Shown: piece after piece, positions 31,826-38,985 of the stretch
Layout of the letters: each line of letters opens with the position of its first letter
Position numbering within the stretch: position 1 is the stretch's first letter
Assembly: GCA_944389565.1 (NCBI GenBank)
Contig: CALXMV010000021.1
Coordinates: forward strand, 1-39,089
Direction: 5' to 3'
DNA length: 39,089 bases
Source of the DNA: an uncultured Kiritimatiellota bacterium
GTDB lineage: Bacteria; Verrucomicrobiota; Kiritimatiellia; RFP12; DVOR01
Notes under the pieces: model-generated
What the model saw: the letters and a program-made list of their open reading frames with translations, nothing else
Databases searched by the model: none
Told to the model about the DNA's origin: nothing
Program-made: the position numbers and the translations under genes

Positions 31826-31834
31826 TGCTATAAT
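31826..31834 (+). promoter_or_regulatory. extended -10 promoter, leaderless YkgJ/ExbB/M60 operon
   Basis: TGC-TATAAT at 31826-31834, then GGGCGC, then the ATG at 31841. The transcription start is predicted on the A of ATG. There is no ribosome binding site. Confidence 0.8.
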
Positions 31835-31840
31835 GGGCGC

Positions 31841-32173
31841 ATGGAAGCACGTGCGAGGTTCGTTTGCGCGAGGTGCGGGGCGTGTTGCCGCGTGCCCGGG
31901 GTGGTGCGCGTGGACACCGAGGACGTCGACCGCCTGGCCGACGCGCTGGGGATGACGGTGGAGGCCTTCACCGCCACGCACACGGTCTTGGCGCCGGGGC
32001 GGACGGGCCTGATGCTGGCGGGGGACCCGGAGGGGCCGTGCGTCTTCCTGGGGGAGGACGGGCTTTGCAAGGTGCACGCGGCGCGGCCGCGGCAATGCCG
32101 GGACTACCCGGCGCGGTGGCGGAGCGCGGACATCGCGCGCGTCTGCCAAGGTTCATGGAGGGCACAGGGATGA
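31841..32173 (+). CDS. YkgJ-family cysteine cluster protein
   Basis: A 110-residue cytoplasmic protein of the zinc/iron-chelating YkgJ family. The N-terminal cluster is Cys9-x2-Cys12-x2-Cys15-Cys16 (FVCARCGACCRVPG), followed by VDTEDVDRLADALGMTVEAF, GPCVFLGEDGLCKVHAARPRQCRDYP, all in the family pattern CxxCGxCC...C.F......C.IY..RP..C..FP. The metal and role are not settled; a tie to protein modification or metal handling has been proposed for relatives. The start is fixed by the Cys motif and the -10 box 6 nt upstream. The stop overlaps the exbB start (ATGA). Confidence 0.9.
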   Translation: MEARARFVCARCGACCRVPGVVRVDTEDVDRLADALGMTVEAFTATHTVLAPGRTGLMLAGDPEGPCVFLGEDGLCKVHAARPRQCRDYPARWRSADIARVCQGSWRAQG

Positions 32174-32808
32174 GCGTGTTGTGGGAAGGCGGCGTGCTGT
32201 TCTGGCTGACGGTGGCGCTGACGTTGGCGGCGGTCGGGATCTTCGTGGACCGGCTCCTGCGCCTGCGCAAGATCGCGATCGACCCGCAGGACTTCCTGCA
32301 GGGCGTCTTCAACGTGCTCGACAAAGGGCAGACCGACGAGGCCCTGGCCATCTGCGACGAGACGCCCGGCCCCCTGCCCGCGCTGATGACCGAGGCCCTG
32401 GCCCACCGCGAGAGCGAGGAGGGCCGCCTGCGCGAGATCCTGGCCGCCACCGCGCACGCCGAACTGGCGCGCCTGGAGCGGCGGACGATGGTGCTCTCGC
32501 TCCTGGCCCAGCTGCTGCCCCTGATCGGGCTGATCGGCACCTTCGTGGGGGGCTACGCGGCCTTGGCGGCGATCGACGCGCAGGCGCCCCTGGCGCAGAC
32601 GGGCGCCGCGATCCGCGCGGTGGCCGGCGCCCTGGCCACGACCATCGCGGGGCTGGTGGGGGCGGCCTTCTGCTACGCCGCGCACCATGTGCTCGTGCAA
32701 AAGACCGACGCGCTGACGCTGGACATGGACATGGCGGTGGCGCTGACGCTGGATTACCTGGCGCGTTCCGAGCGGGAGGCCGGCGATGCCGACGCGGCGC
32801 ACGCCTGA
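32170..32808 (+). CDS. exbB: MotA/TolQ/ExbB-family proton channel subunit
   Basis: A 212-residue inner-membrane protein with three hydrophobic helices. TM1 is near residues 7-27. A cytoplasmic helical loop follows (30-115), then LPLIGLIGTFVGGYAAL (TM2) and ALATTIAGLVGAAFCYAAHH (TM3), which keep the conserved ExbB/TolQ glycines and the Thr-Thr pair lining the channel. Such proteins form a pentamer around an ExbD dimer and turn the proton gradient into motion. The ATG overlaps the YkgJ stop, and the next gene begins 23 nt before its end. The exact partner system (Ton, Tol or other) is open. Confidence 0.9.
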   Translation: MSVLWEGGVLFWLTVALTLAAVGIFVDRLLRLRKIAIDPQDFLQGVFNVLDKGQTDEALAICDETPGPLPALMTEALAHRESEEGRLREILAATAHAELARLERRTMVLSLLAQLLPLIGLIGTFVGGYAALAAIDAQAPLAQTGAAIRAVAGALATTIAGLVGAAFCYAAHHVLVQKTDALTLDMDMAVALTLDYLARSEREAGDADAAHA

Positions 32809-33283
32809 GGCCTCCCCGTACGTCTGGGAACGGCACACCTTCGCGGGGCGCCGCTGGCCGCGGAGCCGCACGGTCCGCTCGTTCCTGCTCATGGTGCCGT
32901 GGATCAACCTGACGGCCTCGGGGCTCCTGCTGTGGTGCCTCTGCCGGCAGACCCTCGTCCAGCCCGGCCGCGTGATCGACCTGGCGGAGGCCACCCTCGA
33001 AGAGGGCCTCCCCGCACGCCTGCCCACGGCCGTGCTCCGGCGCGTCTCCTCCCCGGAGCGCGGCGAGGTCACCGTGCTCCTCCTCGACGAGGGCCGCTAC
33101 TCCTCGGACCGCCCCACGGAGCTGGAGGCCCTGGCACGGGTGCGCCCGGGCGCCGAGCTGAACCTGATCGTGGACCAGGCGGTGACCTACGGCGAGACCA
33201 TGGCCTGGGTGGAGCGTCTGCGGGCCTGCGGGACGGAACGGATCAACCTGGTGGCCCCCCCGCCGCCGAGCCCGAAGGGATGA
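32786..33283 (+). CDS. degenerate ExbD/TolR-like protein lacking the membrane aspartate
   Basis: A 165-residue protein in the position of ExbD. It has a basic N-terminal tail, one membrane helix (about 33-51, FLLMVPWINLTASGLLLWC), and a C-terminal domain with NLIVDQAVTYGETMAWVERLRACGTERINLV, the usual end of ExbD/TolR periplasmic domains (I-x-A/V-D...Y..V......G...I.L). The essential Asp of the P-x-x-D helix motif is Asn41 (PWIN), read directly at 32905-32907. GGGAGG at 32774-32779 sets the ATG, which lies inside exbB. Without the Asp the standard proton path is broken, so either a second ExbD is used or the complex works differently. Confidence 0.78.
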   Translation: MPTRRTPEASPYVWERHTFAGRRWPRSRTVRSFLLMVPWINLTASGLLLWCLCRQTLVQPGRVIDLAEATLEEGLPARLPTAVLRRVSSPERGEVTVLLLDEGRYSSDRPTELEALARVRPGAELNLIVDQAVTYGETMAWVERLRACGTERINLVAPPPPSPKG

Positions 33284-33284
33284 G

Positions 33285-34040
33285 ATGGCCCGGCGCCTGA
33301 ACATCGAGCGGCGGCGCAAGCAAATCCGCCACTACCGGGCGCGCCGGAGGCGGCGTTCGCCGGCATGGCGGGCCTTGCTCTTCTGGTGGGCGCCGGCGAT
33401 CGTCTGCGCCCTCACCTTCCTGGCCCTGGCGGCGATGCTCACGGGCTTCTCCCTCTCCCGCCCCGGCGTGGGGCCGGAGAGCCGCTATCGCCTGCCGGGC
33501 GCGGGGATGCGCCTGGTGCGCGTGCCGCAGGAGCAGGCGAACGCCTGGATGCGGGCGGGGAACGCGCGGCGCGTGGCCACGGCCCCCTTGGGCGACGCGG
33601 AGGTGGGCATCTCCCTGGGCCTGCCCCTGCCCGAGCCCGGCCCCTTGGCGCGCGGGAAAGCCCTCGCCCACCTGTCGCGCCCGGCGGCGCACGGGGAGCC
33701 CGGCGCGCCAAGCCCCGGCGCCGCCCTGCCGCCGGCCTGGGAGACTCCGGCGGGCGCCCCCGCCGAGGAGGCGGCGGTGCGCCTGCGCGCCGACGCGGCG
33801 CTGGCGGGCTTCCGCGCGGAGGTGAGGCCGCCGCCCGGGCGCGGCTCGGCGACCTTCTGGGTGGAACTGGGGGCGGATGGACGGCCGACGACGGTGCTGC
33901 GTTTCGCGCCGGCCGGCGCGGAGACGGCCCCCCTGCGGGCGCTCCGGACGGCGCTCCTGCGCGGCCGAGGCCGCGGCCGGGGGCAGGGCGAGATTACGGT
34001 TCACTGGGGCGCGGATGCGCGAAAGGAGCGTGGACGATGA
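33285..34040 (+). CDS. single-pass TonB/TolA-like protein
   Basis: A 251-residue protein with a very basic N-terminal tail (RRRKQIRHYRARRRRR), one membrane helix at about 30-54, a proline/alanine-rich middle (about 115-165), and a C-terminal domain with FWVELGADGRPTTVLRFAPAG and a final GEITVHW strand. This is the layout of TonB/TolA-type proteins, and the gene follows exbB/exbD directly. The C-terminal strands resemble the TonB fold (V.x.G.v..v.v..s), but the diagnostic YP motif is absent, so the call rests mainly on layout and place. It starts 1 nt after the ExbD-like stop and overlaps the peptidase start. Confidence 0.65.
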   Translation: MARRLNIERRRKQIRHYRARRRRRSPAWRALLFWWAPAIVCALTFLALAAMLTGFSLSRPGVGPESRYRLPGAGMRLVRVPQEQANAWMRAGNARRVATAPLGDAEVGISLGLPLPEPGPLARGKALAHLSRPAAHGEPGAPSPGAALPPAWETPAGAPAEEAAVRLRADAALAGFRAEVRPPPGRGSATFWVELGADGRPTTVLRFAPAGAETAPLRALRTALLRGRGRGRGQGEITVHWGADARKERGR

Positions 34041-36289
34041 GGATGGCGATAGGCGTGCTGGCCGCCGCCGCGGCGGCCTTGGCGCAGGCGGAGCTGACCT
34101 TCCGCGGGGCGAAGCCGGCGGAGGTGACGAAGCAGGGGCACGTGATCGAGCGGCTGGACTACGACCGCAAAATCGTGGCCACGAACGGTCTGCCCTCGGC
34201 CGCGGAGTACCGCGCGGAGCTCAAGGAGCGCGAGCGGATGAAGAAGGTGGCCCGCGAGGTGGGGCCGTGGTTCGACGCGATCCAGCGGCTGGAGATCGAC
34301 CAGCGCACGGGCGAGGAGAAGTACGGCGGCGACGGCGGCGGCCTGGCCGGCGACGGCACGGGCACGGCCCCGGGGCAGTCGGGCGCGGGGATGGTGGCCT
34401 ACATCGAGGCCATGCGCGTCTTCAACAGCGACACCTCCGAGGGCGGCTCCGTCTCGAAGGACGCCCGCCAGCTGAAGGCCGCGCTGGAGGAGCTCCTCTA
34501 CCGGCGCGGGGGCGAGGTCGTCTGCGGCCCCTCGCACGGCGTGAGCATCAAGTGGCCGCTGGAGCTGCTCCTGGTGCGCTATCAGAGCTGGAAGGCGCAG
34601 AGCCTGCCGCTCGACGAGCTCTACCCCGCCAAATCCGCCGACCTCTGGCCCGGCAAGGTGCCCGAGGACGCCCAGCGCGTCACCAAGAAGGTCCGCCTCT
34701 ACCCCGGCGAGGGCGGCTGGGTGAGCACCGGGCTCTACGTGCCGCCGGGCGAGACGGTGACGCTCGACTGCGGCAGCCTCTCGGGCACGCTCACCGCCCA
34801 GATCGGCTGCCACAGCGACAAGCTGGACCCCAAGATCGTGCCGCTCGACGAGGACGGCAACCCGATGGACAACCCTTACGACCCCCAGCCGATCAACCTG
34901 CAGAAGGTGAAGATGGGCTGGCAGCAGATCACCGACAACCGCCCCCTCTGGCGTTGGCCCGACATGGTGCGCACCTTCCGCGTCACCAAAAAGCGCCAGG
35001 AGATCGGCCACGTGCTCGGCGGCGTGCTCTGGTTCCGCTGGGAGGGCGGCAACCGCCCGATGGACGTCGAGGTCTCCGGGTGCGTGCAGATGCCGTGGTT
35101 CCGCCTGGGCATCGACACCAACGAGGAGTGGGTGGAGACCCTCTCCAAACACCCCGCGCCCTGGGCCGAGGTGCAGACCAAGACCGTCATCCTCACCGTC
35201 CCCTCCGAGGACGTGCGCGGCGTGAGGGACATGCAGGCCCTGGCGCAGTGGTGGGGCAAGGCCGCCGCCATCATGCTCCGCGTCTCCGGGCACGCCCTGC
35301 CCACCGATTCCGAGGCCGACAACTTCCGCCCCGCCAAGCGCGAATGGGGCATCCTCGACAAAAAGCTCGTCCAGATGAACCCCGACGCGCCGCCCGACCA
35401 GGAGGAGCTCGTCCGCGAGGCCCGCAAGGCCAGCAAGGAGACCGTCGACCGCTACGGCCTGCCCACCGTCGCGCAGGAGGAGGTGCCCGTGGACGCGCTC
35501 GCCCCCCGCGCCATCAAGAAGCCCTCGCGCGAGAACGAGCCCAAGAACACCCCCATCCGCATCGTCGACGACACCCAAATCTCCATCGGCGCCGGCCACT
35601 CCGGCTACCCCATCATGTGCATGGACTGGGGCGGCGGCATGATGAACCTCGCCGGGCTCCAGCGCGCCGGCTCCTGGGGCGCCCTCCACGAAATCGGCCA
35701 CAACATGGGCCAAGGCCCCGGCGGCATCTACCAGCTCCCCGGGAACACCGAGGTCGTCAACAACTTCTACTCCTCCTGCACCATGAACCTCCTCAACGGC
35801 ACGCCCTTCCCCAAAATCCGCGCCTCCGCCTGGAACACCGTCGCCGACAAGGTCGCCAAAAAGACCCCCGACCTCTGGCAGAAGGCCGACGTCGCCGAGC
35901 GCCTCGTCTTCTACATGACCCTCGCCCACCACTTCGGCGTCGAGAGCGTCATGGCCGTCACCTACGGCAAAAACGACAAACTCCCCGCCAACGCCACCGG
36001 CGACAGGCTCTGCTGCGCCTGGAGCCGCGCCGTCGGGCGCGACCTCACCCCCTACTTCGAGCTCTGGGGCCTGCCCCTCTCCAAGGCCGCCTACACCTAC
36101 ACCCAGGACTGGCCGCCATGGCCCACCCCCGAGCAGAAAGACACCCTCTTCGACGCCGGCTCCGGCCTCGCCGACCGCTACGCCGAAGACCTCTCCGACG
36201 TCGATTTCGGCCACCCCGAGGACGTGAAGACCCGCCGCCAGCTCCGCGCCTCCGCCGGGCTCGACCGCCTCAAGAAAGGCGCTGACTGA
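34037..36289 (+). CDS. secreted M60-family zinc peptidase (mucin-type)
   Basis: A 750-residue exported protein with a signal peptide (IGVLAAAAAALAQA). The C-terminal half is a peptidase M60/enhancin domain, zincins that cut glycosylated proteins such as mucins. The active site is WGALHEIGHNMGQ with His551, Glu552 and His555; Glu572 in GNTEVVNN is the likely third zinc ligand. The preceding SIGAGHSGYPIMCMDWG block is also typical. Residues 210-330 hold the M60 accessory beta region (GWVSTGLYVPPGETVTLDCG). The first 200 residues are specific to this lineage. AAAGGAG at 34022-34028 sets the ATG, which overlaps the TonB-like stop. Codons change from G-ending in the first half to C-ending in the second. 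Confidence 0.93.
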   Translation: MRMAIGVLAAAAAALAQAELTFRGAKPAEVTKQGHVIERLDYDRKIVATNGLPSAAEYRAELKERERMKKVAREVGPWFDAIQRLEIDQRTGEEKYGGDGGGLAGDGTGTAPGQSGAGMVAYIEAMRVFNSDTSEGGSVSKDARQLKAALEELLYRRGGEVVCGPSHGVSIKWPLELLLVRYQSWKAQSLPLDELYPAKSADLWPGKVPEDAQRVTKKVRLYPGEGGWVSTGLYVPPGETVTLDCGSLSGTLTAQIGCHSDKLDPKIVPLDEDGNPMDNPYDPQPINLQKVKMGWQQITDNRPLWRWPDMVRTFRVTKKRQEIGHVLGGVLWFRWEGGNRPMDVEVSGCVQMPWFRLGIDTNEEWVETLSKHPAPWAEVQTKTVILTVPSEDVRGVRDMQALAQWWGKAAAIMLRVSGHALPTDSEADNFRPAKREWGILDKKLVQMNPDAPPDQEELVREARKASKETVDRYGLPTVAQEEVPVDALAPRAIKKPSRENEPKNTPIRIVDDTQISIGAGHSGYPIMCMDWGGGMMNLAGLQRAGSWGALHEIGHNMGQGPGGIYQLPGNTEVVNNFYSSCTMNLLNGTPFPKIRASAWNTVADKVAKKTPDLWQKADVAERLVFYMTLAHHFGVESVMAVTYGKNDKLPANATGDRLCCAWSRAVGRDLTPYFELWGLPLSKAAYTYTQDWPPWPTPEQKDTLFDAGSGLADRYAEDLSDVDFGHPEDVKTRRQLRASAGLDRLKKGAD

Positions 36290-36291
36290 CC

Positions 36292-37182
36292 ATGTACCTC
36301 TTCGGCCCCGTCCCCTCCCGCCGCTACGGCCGCAGCCTGGGCATCGACCTGGTGCCCATGAAGACCTGCTGCTATGACTGCCTCTTCTGCCAGCTCGGCC
36401 CCACCCCCGCCGTCACCCTCGAACGCCGCGACTACGTGCCCATCCCCGCCGTCCTCCGCGAGCTCGACGCCTGGCTCGCCCACGCCGAGCCCGTCGACGT
36501 CCTCACCCTCTGCGGCTCCGGCGAGCCCACCCTCCACGCCCACTTCGGCGACGTGCTCCGCCACATCCGCGCCCTCGGCCGCCCCTCCCTCCTCATGAGC
36601 AACGGCGCCCTCCTCGCCGACCCCGCCGTCCGCCGCGACGCCGCCCTCGCCGACCGCGTGAAGATCTCCCTCCACTTCTGGGACGAGGCCTCCTTCCGCG
36701 CGACCGTCCGCCCCCACCCCGGCCTCCGCTTCGAGACCGTCCTCGAAGGCTGGCGCGCCTTCCGCCGCGGCTACGCCGGCAAGCTCGACATCGAGTTCTT
36801 CGCCCTCCCCGGCCTCAACGACGCCCCGGACGCGCTCAACCGCGTCCTCGCCATCGCCGAGAGCCTCCGCCCCGACACCGTTACCGTCAACTCCGCCGAA
36901 CGCCCCCCCGCCGACGCCGCCGTCCGCGCGCCCGCCCCCGAGGAGCTCGCCCACCTGCGCCGCCTCTTCGCCACCGTCGCCGCCGAGCGCCACGCCACGC
37001 GCGACGCCGCCCCCGAGCCCTACTCCGAGGCCGCCCTCCTCGCCCTCGCCCGCCGCCACCCCCTCACCCCCGCCCAGTTCGCGCGCTACTTCGGCGTGGG
37101 CGAGGAGGTCGTCGCCGAGGCCCTGCGCCGCCACGCCGCCGACGACCCCCACGCCGCGCGCGCCCTCGCCCCCCGGCCCTGA
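36292..37182 (+). CDS. radical SAM protein (COG0731 type)
   Basis: A 296-residue iron-sulfur enzyme. FGPVPSRRYGRSLGIDLVP opens the protein, followed by the cluster motif Cys26-x3-Cys30-x2-Cys33 (CCYDCLFCQ). LTLCGSGEPTLHAHFGD is the SAM-binding GGE-like block, and KISLHFWDEASF and EFFALPGLND fill later barrel strands. The C-terminal 60 residues form a small helical domain (TPAQFARYFGVGEEVVAEALRRH) like a winged helix. Relatives act on unknown substrates. The gene begins 2 nt after the peptidase stop, so it is cotranscribed; it could modify a protein of the operon, but that is inference. Confidence 0.9.
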   Translation: MYLFGPVPSRRYGRSLGIDLVPMKTCCYDCLFCQLGPTPAVTLERRDYVPIPAVLRELDAWLAHAEPVDVLTLCGSGEPTLHAHFGDVLRHIRALGRPSLLMSNGALLADPAVRRDAALADRVKISLHFWDEASFRATVRPHPGLRFETVLEGWRAFRRGYAGKLDIEFFALPGLNDAPDALNRVLAIAESLRPDTVTVNSAERPPADAAVRAPAPEELAHLRRLFATVAAERHATRDAAPEPYSEAALLALARRHPLTPAQFARYFGVGEEVVAEALRRHAADDPHAARALAPRP

Positions 37183-37197
37183 CCCGGCCCCCGCCCC

Positions 37198-38799
37198 GTG
37201 GCCCTCCTCCGCACCCTCGCCGACCGCTCCGTGGGGCTCCGCCTCCACCACCCAACCCTCGGCTGGTGCGCCGCCTTCGTCGCGGGCGTCGCCCTCGGCC
37301 GGCTCCTCCCCCACCCCCTCCCCTGGCTCCTCCTGGCCACCCTCGCCCTCGGCCTCGCCTGGCTCCGGCCACGCGCGGCCGCCGGGTGCGTCCTCGCCCT
37401 CCTCGCCCTCGGCGCCTGGCACGCCGCCGGGGAGGCGCGGGCGCACGCCACCGCCGAGGCCCGCATCGCCGCCGCGCGCGAGAACGGCGAGACGCTCACC
37501 CTCACGCTCACCGTCGGCGGCGACCGGCGCGTCGTCTGGCGGCGCGTCGGGGGGCCCTTCTGCGCCTTCACCGCCGCCGACGCCCGCTTCGCCGACGGCA
37601 CCCCCGTCGCCGGTCTGCGCCTCCCCGTCTCCTGGCATGGCCCCCTGCGCGACTTCCCGCGCGTCGGGCAGACTTGGCGCGTCCGCGCCAAGGCCATCCG
37701 CGTCGAGTGGCGAGGCGCCGCGCCGCTCATCGTCCGCGCCGCCTCCGCCCGCCTGCTGCCCGGGGAGAGCCGCTCCGGCGCCTGGCGCCGACGCCTCGCC
37801 GACCTCCGCCGGCGCCTAGCGGGAAACCTCGCCATCGGCATCTCCCCCGACGAGGCCTTCCTGGCCCAGCTCATGACCATCGGCTCCGACCGCGCCCTGC
37901 CCTACGAGGACCGCCAACGCTTCGCCGACGCCGGCATCATCCACGTCCTCTCCATCTCCGGGCTCCATGTGGGCATCGTCACCGCGCTCCTGCTCTGGGC
38001 CTTCGCCTGGGCGGGACTGGGTCTGCGCCTGCGCGCCGGGCTCCTGTTCCCCGCCCTCGCCTTCTACCTGCTGCTCACCGGTGCGCCGCCCCCCGCCGCC
38101 CGCGCCTGCCTGATGGCCGCGCTCTTCCTGCTCGCGCCCGCCTTCCTGCGCCGCCCCGACGCCCCCTGCGCGCTCCTCCTGGCCGCCGCGCTCCTCCTGG
38201 CCTGGGAGCCCGCGTGGGTCGCCGACGTGGGCGCGCTCCTCTCCTTCTGCGTCATGGGCGGCATCCTGCTCTGGACCGGCCCACTCGCCTACTTCATCGC
38301 CCGCGCGCTCGGCGCCCTCCCCCGCCGCCACGAGGCCGACACGCCGCCGCCCGAGGCGCCCTGGCACCTCCTCGCCCGCCAACGGCTCGCCCTCTGCCTC
38401 GGCCTCTCCCTGGCAGCCTGGCTCGCCGCGCTCCCCCTCTGCCTCCACTTCTTCGGGCGCGTCTCCCTCGTGGGGCTGCTCCTCAACCTCTTCATCCCTT
38501 GGCTCACCGGGCTCGTCGTCTGGGCCGCCGCCGGCAGCGCCCTCGCCGGCTTCGCCCTTCCCCCGCTCGCCTGTTTCCTCAACCGCCTCAACGCCGCCGC
38601 CCTCCACGCCACCGCCTGGCTCTCCGACCGCGCGATCGACCTCCCCGGCGCACTCCTGACCGCCCAGCCCCCCGGCCCCCTCGCCACCCTCCTCCTCGAG
38701 GGCGCCCTCCTGCTCCTCGGCCTCCACGCCCGCGCCCTGGAGCGCCGCGCGCGCCTCGCCGACCCCCTCGACCCCACCATCCTGCGCCTCGGCCCGTGA
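37198..38799 (+). CDS. comEC: ComEC/Rec2-family DNA-uptake channel, short form
   Basis: A 533-residue polytopic membrane protein. The N-terminal DUF4131-like part (two or three helices, then a small OB-like beta domain at about 95-185) is followed by the competence domain with FADAGIIHVLSISGLHVGIVTALL, APPPAARACLMAALFLL, WVADVGALLSFCVMGGILLW and LVGLLLNLFIPWLTGLVV, all diagnostic. Full ComEC proteins often carry a C-terminal metallo-beta-lactamase nuclease domain; this one ends after the last helices. The start is GTG at 37198, 15 nt after the radical SAM gene, with no good ribosome binding site. It closes the operon and is followed by a two-way terminator. Confidence 0.9.
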   Translation: MALLRTLADRSVGLRLHHPTLGWCAAFVAGVALGRLLPHPLPWLLLATLALGLAWLRPRAAAGCVLALLALGAWHAAGEARAHATAEARIAAARENGETLTLTLTVGGDRRVVWRRVGGPFCAFTAADARFADGTPVAGLRLPVSWHGPLRDFPRVGQTWRVRAKAIRVEWRGAAPLIVRAASARLLPGESRSGAWRRRLADLRRRLAGNLAIGISPDEAFLAQLMTIGSDRALPYEDRQRFADAGIIHVLSISGLHVGIVTALLLWAFAWAGLGLRLRAGLLFPALAFYLLLTGAPPPAARACLMAALFLLAPAFLRRPDAPCALLLAAALLLAWEPAWVADVGALLSFCVMGGILLWTGPLAYFIARALGALPRRHEADTPPPEAPWHLLARQRLALCLGLSLAAWLAALPLCLHFFGRVSLVGLLLNLFIPWLTGLVVWAAAGSALAGFALPPLACFLNRLNAAALHATAWLSDRAIDLPGALLTAQPPGPLATLLLEGALLLLGLHARALERRARLADPLDPTILRLGP

Positions 38800-38813
38800 C
38801 GGGCGCACGGCAC

Positions 38814-38843
38814 AAAAAAAACCGAGCCTCGCGGCCCGGCCTT
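38814..38843. terminator. bidirectional terminator between comEC and tRNA-Ala
   Basis: A 7-bp stem (38822-38828 with 38833-38839, loop TCGC, one G-U pair on one strand) has eight A on its left side (38814-38821) and CCTTTT on its right. On the minus strand this is a hairpin followed by eight T, the terminator of the tRNA; on the plus strand it ends the comEC operon more weakly. Confidence 0.85.
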
Positions 38844-38863
38844 TTCCCTGTCTTCCCTTCTTA

Positions 38864-38939
38864 TGGTGGAGGTAAGGAGAGTCGAACTCCTGACCTTTTG
38901 AATGCCATTCAAACGCTCTACCAACTGAGCTATACCCCC
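38864..38939 (-). tRNA. tRNA-Ala (anticodon GGC), CCA encoded
   Basis: The minus strand folds into a perfect 76-nt cloverleaf: acceptor 7 bp, D arm 4 bp with an 8-nt loop, anticodon stem 5 bp around ATGGCAT, 5-nt variable loop, T arm 5 bp with TTCGACT, discriminator A and genomic CCA. The anticodon GGC is at 38904-38906. The third acceptor pair is G-U, the G3:U70 identity mark of alanine tRNAs, which confirms the assignment. It reads GCC/GCU codons, the most used alanine codons in many genes here. Confidence 0.98.
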
Positions 38940-38956
38940 TTGAAAGGAATGCACAT

Positions 38957-38985
38957 AATATAGCACATCCCCCGCCCCCGCGCAA
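38957..38985 (-). promoter_or_regulatory. promoter of tRNA-Ala
   Basis: On the minus strand TTGCGC (38985-38980) and TATATT (38962-38957) are 17 nt apart, and TGC precedes the -10. The tRNA begins 17 nt after the -10 box, leaving a short 5' leader for RNase P. Confidence 0.75.

Noticed and set aside
27861..31850. A 1,329-codon minus-strand open frame rich in Pro/Arg, then Gly/Glu
   Set aside because: It overlaps the DUF3472, phosphoesterase and both unknown genes in a shadow frame. The product is low complexity, and the genes it covers have family motifs or proper signals.
38864..38939. tRNA-Ala as an integration site of a mobile element
   Set aside because: The 3' end faces the comEC operon, and there is no second copy of the tRNA end and no integrase on either side.
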